This document shows positions 52,701 through 64,000 of a DNA stretch of 64,000 bases, in pieces (the stretch's first letter is position 1; every line of letters starts with the position of its first letter). The notes under the pieces were generated by a model. That model saw nothing but the letters and a program-made list of their open reading frames with translations. It was not told the origin of the DNA and searched no databases. Origin of the DNA: Dirofilaria immitis. Taxonomy: Eukaryota > Nematoda > Chromadorea > Rhabditida > Onchocercidae. The position numbers and the translations under genes were made by a program. The stretch spans positions 9,426,501 to 9,490,500 of the forward strand of contig JAKNDB010000087.1 of the NCBI GenBank assembly GCA_024305405.1. The letters are read 5' to 3'.

Positions 52701-55233
52701 TATGCAAAATCGAAAATAGCACGCAACAGCTAAAAATTCAAATACGACCTCAACATAATTTTAGTGTTGAGAAACGAAGGTATAAAGAAAAATTAGACCA
52801 TCGGCAGAAACAAACTAAACAGACAATAGAAAATATGAACAAACTCGAGTTCCCAAAAAATGCCCTTCATGTCTCCTATATCATATCATAGATCTAATTT
52901 TCCCTTAAAAAAATTACTCAGTTTAGCTTTATAACCGATGATCTGATTGTCAAGCTTCTCATATTTTTGAACAAGGAGTCGCTGCTCTTCTAGCTCATCT
53001 TTCAATCGCTTGAATTCTGCCTCCAACGGTGTCATATCTTGGATCCAAAACGAAAATCCCAATTAGAATTTAAAAAAATGGAAATTTAAGAAAAAAATAT
53101 TTAAGCTTTAAGTTAAAAATAAAAAAATAAAATTTAAGCTAAAAATTTTTTAACGACTAATTCTAATCGATCGAAATGAACCTTAGTTCGCAATTCTGTA
53201 TTTTCATCTAGTATCTGCAGATTTATTTTTTCAAATGGTCTCGCTCAGCTTCAGCCCTGCAAATGCACTAAAAATTAAAGAAAAGTAGTAGAGAGTTGCT
53301 TGGTATGCAACCATTTAAGTAAAATCTTACTAGCCAATGCCAATTATTTGAAGTTTCTAGCAAAATAAAAAATCCTTACTTGTAAAGCGCATCCTGAATG
53401 CTTTCATGGAAGGAACGCAATGAACTAATCTGTTTCCGCAATGATTCTATTTCAACAGATCCTTCGCTTAATTCATCAACGCGTAGTCGCAAACTTTCAT
53501 TGTCACTTGATAATACCTCCCTTTCGGTACATGCTTCTTTTAACTAAATTAATGTTCTAAGCATTATTTTGTAATACCTACGTTGAAAGCATTATCAAGT
53601 AATACCAGGATTCCATTCAAATGCCAATATCTAAATAAAACATTTTCAACTCTTAATTTTATTCATAAAAAACGATTTTACATATGCATGTATTTTTTGA
53701 ATATATATTTCTTCAAAGAGATCGGAGAAAAACCTTTTCGTTAAGCTGTGTGCATTCCTGTTTCAAGTTTTCTACTTTAATCTTCAGATTCGCCAGCTGT
53801 TCTTTCGATTCCATCGGTTCGGTGCTCTGAAAACATCACTTTAAAAATTTATTTTCTTTACAGCAATTCTAGCTATATACTTGCATGAATTAATGTTAAA
53901 AAGCAAAGTAAGTCAATAGATAGCTAGACATTTAAAAAATTACCGATGTATCAGCTTCTTTCGTTCTTTCTTCTGATGGTTCTGGTATTAATTCTTTGAT
54001 TTCACTCATAATATTCATTGCTGTCCTTTGCACAGATTCACCTTGATTCAATAAAAGACGTATAAACTCTAAAACAAAATTTTTGAATTTAAGCAAACGA
54101 AAGCACGAAATAATGAAATTAATTTAAGTTTCGTCAAGAAGCTCTCCTTTTCTACTACTTTAATATTTGAAACGAAACAAATTTCATTGTCCTATGATTA
54201 TACAAAATATTACTTTCATTGTTTACACAAAGAAGAGCTGCTCCAAGGACAAGTTGTAACAAACGACACAAAAGTTCTGAGTCATCGTGTTCTGCTATAA
54301 AAGCTTTATTTTAGTATTTTTGTAATGATTCCAGCCGCATTTTGCTATTTTTCTCTAAAAAAAGAACGCAAATTTTGATTTTGAAATAATTTACAGAACT
54401 TTTGAATAATACTACTAGTATGAACAAACCAAAAGAAATTGGAATCAAGCACTTCTTATACCAAAAAAGTAATCTATAAAAAAATATTCTGACCTTACCT
54501 ATCCGTGATGTATCAATAACCCAGTCTTTTGTCAATTCCGCTCCTAATTGATCTGTGTAGTATTCCGACATTCGACGATAAATTTTACGTAAATTATTTG
54601 CTTTCAACCTCCAGTTAGTCAACTGGTCGTAATATGGTATGTTGCTCAGCCAATTATCATTAAAAAATAATGGATCGCTGTAAAAATTAACGTTATGATT
54701 ATTATAAAGCAATAAATTTCAAACGAAAAACTTGCCTATTAAAGCAAAAAGAGTTTAATGAAGAGCCAAAATAGATTAGCCGCATGTGACAACCAATTTT
54801 CTTCGTTCCTTATAAATTCATGAAAAGCTCAACTAGTAATAACCGTGTTTGCGATGTTTCCAAGAATAAATCTCATCGGCTTTACAGAAAATTTTTACTA
54901 TCATTTTTCAAACAGGAACTCATATTATATGGCTAAGATCGAACAAACACATAAAATCCATAGCAAGCAAAAAAATCTTCCATCTAACAGGTATTAGATT
55001 AGAGATGAGATTTTCTTTCAAGATATTACGAAAATCGTCCTTATTAGTTGTGCTCTTAGTAAACCTACAAGCAATGAGAAATTTTTTCAAATATCAGTTG
55101 TTTTATTGAGTCTAAACCTAAAAATCCAAAAATCGTAAGAATAAGCATACATCTTATATAACGCTTCCGCGATAGGACGACCCGAAAAAACATCAATCAA
55201 AGTTACTGCCTTTTCATCATTCAATGAATTCAT
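49742..55233 (-). CDS. Hook-family dynein adaptor (HOOK/ZYG-12-like)
   Basis: Hook proteins link cargo or membranes to cytoplasmic dynein through an N-terminal Hook domain and a long coiled coil. Seventeen exons: 55233-55151, 54677-54499, 54294-54214, 54068-53944, 53826-53734, 53543-53380, 53256-53182, 53037-52918, 52521-52331, 52157-52049, 51943-51877, 51719-51550, 51306-51131, 50890-50709, 50662-50603, 50454-50368 and 49846-49742, about 689 residues (human 718-728). The Hook domain shows IDPLFFNDNWL, LTNWRLKANNLRKIY and LLCRLLQLVLGAA. The middle is heptad-rich coiled coil. The tail has KDRLRHYMEKARRMI, TMQEEEQRLFTTHAYYM and SFLTRQRQ, matching the Hook C-terminus. No transmembrane segment is seen, unlike the membrane-bound ZYG-12 isoforms of C. 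elegans. One base is missing in the T run at 53226-53231 and one in the T run at 51551-51555 (plus strand); a third is probable at the 53182/53037 junction. The exon 15 end is uncertain. TTTTTTTAAG precedes the ATG. Confidence 0.9.
50303..50342. repeat. 20-bp tandem duplication
   Basis: TAGAAAGAGAACCAATCTTA occurs twice head to tail inside the last intron of the Hook gene. Confidence 0.9.
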
Positions 55234-57289
55234 CTTAAAAAAAAGTTAAAATTTGTGCGATGGCCAGACTAGACAATGAAGTTCGTTTTCCGATTCAAAC
55301 GATCAAAATTTCTTGTCATTTTTATCATTTGTTAACAATCCAAGCAAATCAGTAATTAGGGTGAAAACTCCTTATTCAGAAATATATATGAAATTTTCTT
55401 TAAAAAATTATCGCAATTTATTTTATTATTCTCATTTTTAAATGATGAAACATATGGAACAAACCCAAACGATGAGATCATCCAAATATTCACTCATTTT
55501 TATCCTTTTTCAGAAATACACTATCTGGAAATTAACAACAAAGAATTTTACTGCATTCGTTTGAGACGTCAATATAACAAATTCAGGATCTACCAACAGA
55601 AACCTATCTTTTTTCAGAATCTTCCCTTTTTTTTAGAATCTACGAACTAAAGTCTCACTTCCTTTTCCGCACATAAATAACGCATAAGTTCGGTGAAAGC
55701 ATCCAAACGCGAAAACAATCACGATTCACCGCCGACATCGCCTCACAATTTCAGTTACACAAAACAGACATAAGTAATCCTTAACTCCCGCCAAATCTTT
55801 TTTCCTTTACTCCATTCAAACTCTCTAATTTCCTCTTAATCACCATTTCCACTACAAATCCACTATCATTACATAATTTCCTCAATCTTTAATACCATAT
55901 TCTACCAAAGTTGTATGGTCATCCAGAAAAATATTGAAAACACGATTTTATGCTGGTTCGTTATGAATTAATTCCATCCCATATCAGACTGAGTATGAAT
56001 TTTGAATTGCATGTTTATGAATTTTCCGGAAACAGTTAGGCGAAAAAAATGTTAAAATGGAAAGTTTGTCTTTCAAAATAAATCAAACATCTGAATAAAA
56101 TGAAAAATTGTACGTAAATTCTTTAATAAGAATTTCTTGAGAAAGAAAAAAAATCAAATCATAAAATAAGGTTTATCTTTATAAAAACTTAAAAAAAGAG
56201 TTATTTATTTAAAAAGAAAATTCTCGAAATCTTAAAAGAAATATTATTTTTTAAAATAATGTGCTAAAATAAAAATAAAATAAGAATTTTAATTGAACGA
56301 TAATTAGTATGATAATCATTAAATTATAAAGACGAATAAACAAAATATTCAATGGGTTTGGTTTATCTTTTATATTATCTTATATAAATTTTTCTAAAAT
56401 TCTTATGCATCGTCAAGAGATTGATTGTGCCCGATACAATGAAATTAGTTTTTAGAATTCAATTCTATTATCAATCGATTTATTCTATTATCAATGGATT
56501 CATTCAGTTATCAATTTCATTCTATTTTTGAATTTTTAATAATAAATTAAAATAATTATTAATAATTTAAAAATCGCTTGACTTTATTTTACTTGTATTA
56601 CATTTATTATATTCGGAAATTTAATTAAATCAATTATTATAGGATATACGATTAAATTTTATTTGCATATTATATTTATATACATATATAATGTATCAAT
56701 TATTCATAATTTTCGATTAAAAATTCGAGAATTGTAAGTTTTTTCATGCATATATACATTCATTGATGATCTTTGATTTAATCAAAAACTCAAATTATTT
56801 AATAAATAGAGAAAATGCGGAAAGTATAAAAGAAGAGAGTACAGATGGATAGACAAAAAAATTAGCAAAAAAATGAAAGGAATTAACAAATATCGTTTGA
56901 AAACGATAGGAAAATTTAAGGATGATAAATAGATATGCATACATATATTTCGCCTTTTAGTGTGTGTATACGATGTGATATGATAACGTTTACTTCACTT
57001 CTTCGATAACAAGGCGGAATAAAGTTGTATTATAGCCATTACAAATAAATGATATATTGGAACGGATAATGAGATCAAAATTAAGTGATATCAATAATTA
57101 ATATGTGTTTTTTCTTTTTTTACTTTTATTCCATTTTTTCTTTTTGAATATTAGTTTTTTCTTTCTTTCTTTTCCATTCGCTCATTTATTTATTACATAA
57201 ATGATAAAATAGTGATAGATCATCAATAATTTAATAATATTCATTCATTGCATGAATGATAATATGATAATATACTGATGGATCAATAT

Positions 57290-57390
57290 TATCATTTCTA
57301 GACATTATATTCATCTGAGAATAAAATGAAATTTTTTAATTATCATTTCTAGACATTATATTCATCTGAGAATAAAATGAAATTTTTAAT
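57290..57390. repeat. 51-bp tandem duplication
   Basis: A segment starting TATCATTTCTAGACATTATA is present twice in tandem at 57290 and 57341. The copies are identical except for one T in a homopolymer. Confidence 0.92.
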
Positions 57391-58214
57391 GTTTTACATT
57401 ACATTTATTATGTTGCTTTAGTGGTATATCATTAAAAATTTCAACTAAATTTGAACATTTATGTTGTTTGAATATATCACAAATGTTAACATTTAATCAT
57501 AAAACTTTAATTATTTTCATGTAAGATTGAAATACGAGTATAAATTTGTAGAGAATAAAATACGATTATAAATTAAAATGAATTCAATTTAAATGATTTT
57601 TTTACAATCGAAGATATGTGAGTTTAAAAAGAAATTCATTTACCATCCATTTTTAAATTTCATATTCAAAATTCGGAGTGTGAAAAAAATGTTTGATACT
57701 AAGTTAAATTATTCGCTTTTTAATGTTTGTTTTAATTGCATGCCCAAACAATTCAAAATATCAGAGAAGCGTTAAAAAACTCAAATGATATTACGAATAT
57801 ATATTTAGATATCAAACGATAGGAAATTGGGACCGGAATTATCGAAACAGTTAATTTTTAAGTTTCGATGACTACCAATAATGATAAATCTTATAGTAAT
57901 ACCCCATACCAAAAATGCATACATTTCAAATATTTTCAAACTTTTCAATTTTAAACTTTAATATTTCTTAAAAATTTGACACATTTTATTATCGAATTAA
58001 AAAATGGATAAATGTATTAGAAAATTTTCTTCAAAGAACAAAATTATTCATATGGAAAATATGATTTGACATTAGCATGAAAAATTTTAAGTAATATAAT
58101 AATATATTATTTGCTGCACATATTATCCTTACAAATTTGACAATTCTGTTAAATCTTTCGGGCATAGATTTTAGATTATTAAAATTACCTTTGAACTCTT
58201 TACTTATAAAAATT

Positions 58215-58280
58215 AAAACAATTAAATTATTATATATGAGATAAGTTTAAAACAATTAAATTATTATATATGAGATAAGT
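58215..58280. repeat. 34-bp tandem duplication
   Basis: AAAACAATTAAATTATTATA plus 14 more bases is repeated head to tail with a 34-base period. Confidence 0.9.
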
Positions 58281-59348
58281 TCACTTATTTCAGCAGCAAA
58301 AAAATTGATTTTTTTTTACTCTCGATAGTTTCCTGAAAAGAACTTTTGCATTTTATTATCTACTGAAGCATTTTCATTTACAAAAGTTATAAAGGGAGTG
58401 ATAAAACGTTGATAATTAACTAAGGAGAAATCAAATAAATGCAATGAATTTATTTCACGTAATGTATAATTCAATCCTAGGTGTGATTTGACATTATCAT
58501 GAAAACGAACTCATCAATCTATATTGATTGATTCCGACTTCAAACGTTTTGTCTTAAACAATTCATTAAAATTCCGAAAATCTTGAATGAGTATATATTT
58601 AGTGCAATTTTCGCTTTTATAAATATTTAAATATGTCTCCCACCAAACTGAGAAGATAGTCATCAGTTGTCGTATGAAATTGAATTTTCGTCGCGCGATA
58701 AAAATCGTTCGTTGTGATTGCATAAAATAGAGAGAAAACGACATTTCAAAAAAATAATTTTTTAAATTATCGATTAACTTATGATTGAATTTTTCAATCT
58801 ACCCAATTTGCTTCGTATGCGTGAAATGATCGTCGAATGACGACTATACGAGAAATCAGCCTAGATGGTCATTTCTTCAGATGGTCATTATTTTCTAATC
58901 ATTACGTCTGTTTATCTTCAGAGCATTCATCTTTCCTTCTGAAGGAAATGAAACATTGAAGATGAAAAATCTGTTAACTATTCCTCTGCTAAATAAGTTT
59001 TACATTATGGAAAGCTTTCGCTATTTTTAATTTATTTTAAAACAAAAAAAAGAAAAAAATAATTCAGATTTCAAATTTCGATTTAAAAACAATCTCATTA
59101 GAAATTTTTATCAAAATTCGAATTCTTATTAAATTTTTCATACTAATATTAAATCGAAAATAAATGATAATATGACTAATAATAGATTATTACCAAAAAA
59201 GAGGCATAAACTAATTAAAATGACATGTAATATAGCTGTTATTTTTATTTGATAACGTATTCTAATAAAATAACAGAATTTTTTATTTAAAAAAATATTT
59301 ACTAATTCATTTAATTGGAATAATCGATATTTTCGATAAATTGTTCTA

Positions 59349-61822
59349 AGATATCTTATAGATGGTGAATCAATTTATTGTAAGATCGAGAATGGTAGCT
59401 TATTGGGAAATCAAAAGATATGAACCTACCTGATAATGCATTAGTCAATTTTTCCATACAGTTTGCTCTGGACATGGTTGGTTATTGCTCGAGAAATATT
59501 TCGCTACTAGGGAAAAATTTTAGAAAGAGAAAACATTTATTCTGAATTTATGCTGTAATTAAAATCTAGAAATATATTTATAACAATTTTAAGATCTAGC
59601 AAAATCTAACGAACACATTGAAAATTGGGTACTTTTTTTTGTTTCTTTTTTCTATGTTTTAAAATAGCAATTAAAAATTTAATTTAAAAGGAAATTTTAA
59701 TAAGCATTAATATTTTCTTGAATTTCATAGTTTTTCCAAATTTTTTCTTTCAAAAGAAAATTAATGTCATTTTTGCATTATTTATTTAGAATGATAGCGG
59801 AATTCGTAGAATGTTTAAAATTCTCGGTGAAAATCAATAACAAATTGATAAATAAACAAATGTTTAATTTAATTAATTCATAAAAATGATAACATATTAT
59901 ATAATTTCAATACAAAGAATTTCTTTCTCTTAATAATTGCATTAATATTTTTACGATATAACAATATTATTGTTTTTCAGAAATAATTATATTATTCCAT
60001 TGTAATTCCTACCATAATTTCGTATTCTATAGTCCATATGAATCCGTAATCAATATTATTTTTAATTAATTAATATGCATCATGCATTCCGTAATCTCCA
60101 TTTTAATCGACTAACATATAAAACTATTATTCTAATAAGTGTCAATATTTTGCTTATCGTCATCTTTTATTGACTGATAATACTGTCCAAAAATCATGAT
60201 TTATAATATCAAAGATTGAATTTTATAGAGTGAAAAAAAAGAGCCAAGGTAGTAAATTCTCGAAAAAATGTCAAAATGAATTTTTGAAGTTTTTTTTCTT
60301 AGTGCTAACGAAATTATACGAGAAGCAGACGAAATAATGGTAGCTCGCAATGATTTAGGTATTGAACTATTACTTGCTCAAAAAATGCTCATAGCTAAAT
60401 GCACGTAGCTAAATGTAATATAGGTGATAAGCCGATTATTTGTGCATAATTAATGCTACTGAAATGCTCAAATCAATGATAAAAATTCGAGCTGAAAGCC
60501 TACTCGAGTTGAAGGCATAATTTGCATATATTTTCTTTTTCATATTGAATTTTTATAAATTTTATTTAAAATTTAAATTGTCAATTTTTCATTTCACATC
60601 TTTTCTTTTTTCCTGAAATTTGATATATTGTTAAAATCATTAATTAAGCGTTGTACTGATTATCATTTATGATAATTGATACTATATTTAAAAATGGATG
60701 ATAATTAATAAACAATAAAATATTGAAATTTTTTTAGGTATAGCAAATGCTGTTTTGGATATCGCTAATTGTATAATGCCAAGCAGCGAAATAGCTAATG
60801 GAAAATATTCAATTGAAGCATTATTAACATTGCATCAGGTTTTTCGACTTTTTTTTAATTCTTTAACTTTTTTAAACTTTTAAATTTTATTTTTCAAATT
60901 TAGATAATATAATATTTTCATGCATTAAAAATGGATATGCATATTTTACACATAACCAATTTATACTATATTAATTAATTTTCTAATTCTCATATTGTAA
61001 AAAAGCCGAAATGGCAATTTTTTAAACGAAAACTTCGCAGGAGTTAATATATTTAACGTCAATGCGAACTGATCATGCATAATACGACTGCAATTGCTTT
61101 AAATTCCGCTGTGCGATCATGTCAGCTTGTAGCTATCATTTGTGTTATTGTTAGTGGATGAGTAGATTTTAGTCTTTTGATCGAAATGACTCAATTATAA
61201 ATATTTACGATTTATAGTTGCTATTTAAAATTATAACTAAAATTTATTAAAATCGAAAATAGAATCGAAAAAAATCAATCATTCTAAGGTGAATTAATAA
61301 TTTCTGGAAGTTTAAATATCTAAGAAATATTTGGTATTATTTTATTCCACGGTTGAAGCTCTATTTTCGTGGTATCTGCTACCTATATCTGTTTATGTCG
61401 TATGCATAAATCGTACTATCGGACGAGAGTTTCATTTATGCCGTGGCATTTATCCGTTATATTTTGAAGATTCATTCTTGAATTGATTAATTTTTTTGTT
61501 TTTAAATTTTTAAGAAGAAATTTTGAAATGTGAAATTTTTAAATTAATGAATTAAATATGCTTAGTAAGCTGTTACATTAAAATTAAATTAAATATTTTT
61601 TTTCCCAAAACAAAGGAATAGAGAAGAAAATTTGAAATTGAAAACTAAGTGAATTGAAAAAAATTACAAATTGATAAAAGCTGAAATGAAATAATCAATG
61701 AATTTAGCAATAAATATGGATTGGCGAGATTTATTTGATCGTACTTAATATGCTATAAAATGTGGTAAAGAGCAACAGATAATAGGTGATTTATTGATTA
61801 TCATTAGTGGCGAAACACATGG
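59349..61822 (+). pseudogene. Pyruvate kinase pseudogene
   Basis: Pieces of pyruvate kinase, the last enzyme of glycolysis, occur in the right order on the plus strand. 59349-59418: YLIDGESIYCKIENGSLLG (family ...DDG...VENGG.LG). About 59431-59515, in another frame: NLPDNALV...FALDMV. 60304-60409: EADEIMVARNDLGIELLLAQ then KMLIAKC before a stop. 60420-60525: GDKPIICA and TEMLKSMIKIRAE in different frames. 60738-60838: ANAVLDIANCIMPSSEIANG, flanked by intact AG and GT splice sites. 61041-61165: NTTAIALNSAVRS. 61351-61475: HLCRGIYPLYFE. 61716-61821: DWRDLF...GDLLIIISGE. Stops and frame changes interrupt it. Key residues have drifted: Asn replaces Gly in the MVARGDLG motif, and IMLSGETA has become IMPSSEIA. 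Retained introns mean it arose by gene duplication, not retroposition. I did not find the N-terminal third. Confidence 0.85.
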
Positions 61823-63314
61823 TATGATATTCTTAAGCTTGTATCATCAAGTTCATTTTATCATCAAATTATCATAAATGATAAGACATTATGAACATAG
61901 AATACATTTATAAATACATTACTAGACATTATATCAATCAGATAATAACAAGTTGACTTTTTAAAAGATCTAAATAAGGATAACGATAACAACAGATGAC
62001 AGTAATGTAGAAAAGACTTGATAAGATGAAAACGATATTAGTGCTAATAATAATTCATTTTCTTTTCATAAAAATACATTTATTTCATTGTTTTCCTGGA
62101 ATAAATAAGAATGATTAAATTTTCACGATATAATGCTCCCTATGAATTTTGTATTGTTAAAGTTTAATAATTTGAATAATATTTCATTCTCTAATAATTT
62201 AACAATCCTCTTTTTGCTTTTATTTTATTATTTACAAATACAATAAATCTTTTAATTTTTCATTTCCAGTGATAATTTACATACCCTAAGCAACATTCTA
62301 TGACCTGAAACATGAAGGTCAAAATCTGATTGATTGCGATTTTTCAAATAACAAAGATTATATATACATATACGAACAAATAAAAGTTTAAAATTACTGC
62401 GTTTTTATTGTCTGTTATAGTCACTTAAATATCCTTTTATTTCAAATTGATCCATCATAAATCCATGATTGATCATATTCAGTCAACAGATAAGATAGAA
62501 AAGCATAATGGAAATTACAATTTTATCATTTTTCTCATTTCTTATTTAAACTCAATTTCATTTCTAATGAGATGTTAATATAAAAAATCTGAAATAAATT
62601 TGAAAATCAACTATAGTATTCTAATTATAAACTTCTCGTTGCATTTGATATAAATACTATGCAATGCATTTTGAATTTTTCAAATTTTAACAATTAAAGA
62701 AAAATTATATTCGAAAAATTGAATATACTTCAAGCAATAAATCACATCAGCAGATACTTCGTAACTTATCCCAAATATTACTAATGATAAAGAGAGAGAG
62801 GAATAAAGTGAACAAGAAAAAGCATTACCAACCAATCAATTATTTGAATATGATGAAATAAATTTTAATCATTAATTGAGATTGTAATAATTAATATTTG
62901 TGATCACAACTTAAGCTTTTGATTATTCACTTCTGATTACAAGCAAAATAATTTATTCCAAAGATAGCTGCCATTATTTCAGAGACAAATTTTTCCTGCT
63001 CATTAATTGTGTCGAATTCACAAATTATATATAAGAATTAACATAAATACATGTTTGTGAAAATAAAATTGAAATAAATAGAAATCTTTTATCATATATC
63101 AAATACGGACATAACAGTCAGATGATAATATTGTTAAATTAAATGAAAGCCTTTAATTCGAACTTTTTAATTTTAATTAAAGATACAAGGAAAGAAACTT
63201 GTGAAAGAACCGTTTGAAGGGAAAGGCAAAATATAGCATGTATGATGTTCATCATTGCCACCAGTATTAATTATTGAGTACGAATGAAATATACAAATTA
63301 AATTAATATGCAAA

Positions 63315-63345
<31 letters not shown>

Positions 63346-64000
63346 TACTGATGATAAAAATGAATAGTCTGGCACCATCCAGAAATGCGATTTTTAAATA
63401 ATTAATTGAAAGTGGAGAATAATTATCGAATAATGGCAAGGATAGTTAGGATCATATGAATTAGGTGCCAAAAGGAAATAAAAAATCATCAAATCTGAAC
63501 CAATTTCTATTTAGAAACATTAAGAACAATTTTGAGAAGTGCTCAAAAAAATTTGAATATTTTGAATTTGGCAACATTCAGATTCTTAACAATTTCTGCA
63601 GTCGCGTTTTCCAAAACACTCTAATTCCAGCAAATCCTATTTCATAAAACATAGAATCCTTACCAAGAAGTCAGATGTTTCATATTAAATGTAGCAACAT
63701 AAGCATGCAAAATATAACAATAAAAGGACCTTGCAAATAATGATTGTGATAACAACAAATGACAAAGCAAATCCAGTTCATAAATTAAAAATGTTAAAAG
63801 ACAATTTTTTTCCGGATAATGAGACCTTAAATTCCATATCTAATTTATATAAATTTCATAATAATAATTACAAGATCAATTTGAAGAATCATAAGATAAT
63901 GACATGAAGAGTAATGATTACAATGATATACATATACAAACATAAAAACATGTAAACCCATATTCAACCATACGTAAATATATCCAAAATCAAAGACACA
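61823..64000. other. AT-rich terminal stretch
   Basis: I recognise no gene here. Features are poly-A/T runs, a short TTA array near 63316-63341 and scattered short open frames without homology or splice context. Confidence 0.5.

Larger units (their letters stand above)
55234..59348. other. 5' flank of Hook gene and AT-rich spacer
   Basis: The first 600 bases upstream of Hook (about 55,600-55,860) are less AT-rich than the rest and may hold its promoter or outron. The remainder is AT-rich spacer with two short tandem duplications (57290-57390, 58215-58280). I found no credible coding sequence. Confidence 0.5.

Noticed and set aside
58800..59000. N-terminal part of the pyruvate kinase pseudogene
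   Set aside because: A short LRMREMIVE-like stretch recalls the start of the enzyme, but it is too brief and broken to support.

Overview
This is a gene-bearing stretch of a nuclear genome from an AT-rich nematode. The window is roughly three-quarters A+T. Genes are split into many short exons with GT...AG introns that mostly end in TTTCAG or TTTTAG. Several start codons sit directly after such an AG, the pattern expected of spliced-leader acceptors. The protein set (ALG3, NDUFAF5, Na/K-type ATPase, DUSP, LECT2-like, Nudix, Hook) is metazoan. Base composition and gene style fit a clade III (spirurid or filarial-like) worm; that placement is an inference. I saw no bacterial (Wolbachia-like) insert, no rRNA or tRNA gene and no CRISPR array.

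Layout. Plus strand, 0.8-8.2 kb: ALG3 (Dol-P-Man mannosyltransferase, 10 exons), then NDUFAF5 (mitochondrial complex I assembly factor, 7 exons). About 10 kb without genes follows, holding microsatellites and a 16-copy 40-bp minisatellite. Plus strand, 18.6-29.4 kb: a 20-exon Na+/K+-type P-ATPase alpha subunit whose catalytic and ion-binding motifs are eroded. It converges on a block of minus-strand genes: a DUSP15/22-like phosphatase (32.6-34.0), a two-domain LECT2-like secreted protein (34.9-38.2), a C2H2 zinc-finger protein with a 34-Gln run (39.2-41.7), unrecognised coding-like fragments (44.6-46.1), a NUDT8-like CoA diphosphatase (46.5-47.6) and a Hook-family dynein adaptor (49.7-55.2). 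The right end holds a decayed, intron-containing pyruvate kinase pseudogene (59.3-61.8, plus strand) and repeat-rich DNA.

Two themes stand out. First, the ATPase keeps the phosphorylated Asp and the Glu of its dephosphorylation loop but has changed residues in four hallmark motifs, so it looks like a diverged or pseudo-pump. Second, four otherwise well-built genes (ATPase, LECT2-like, zinc finger, Hook) carry about a dozen disruptions that are all explained by one missing base, nearly always in a short homopolymer. I read these as consensus errors in the assembly, not as pseudogenes. ALG3, NDUFAF5, the phosphatase and the Nudix gene are intact. The genes do not form one pathway; they are ordinary neighbours, perhaps with some shared trans-splicing.
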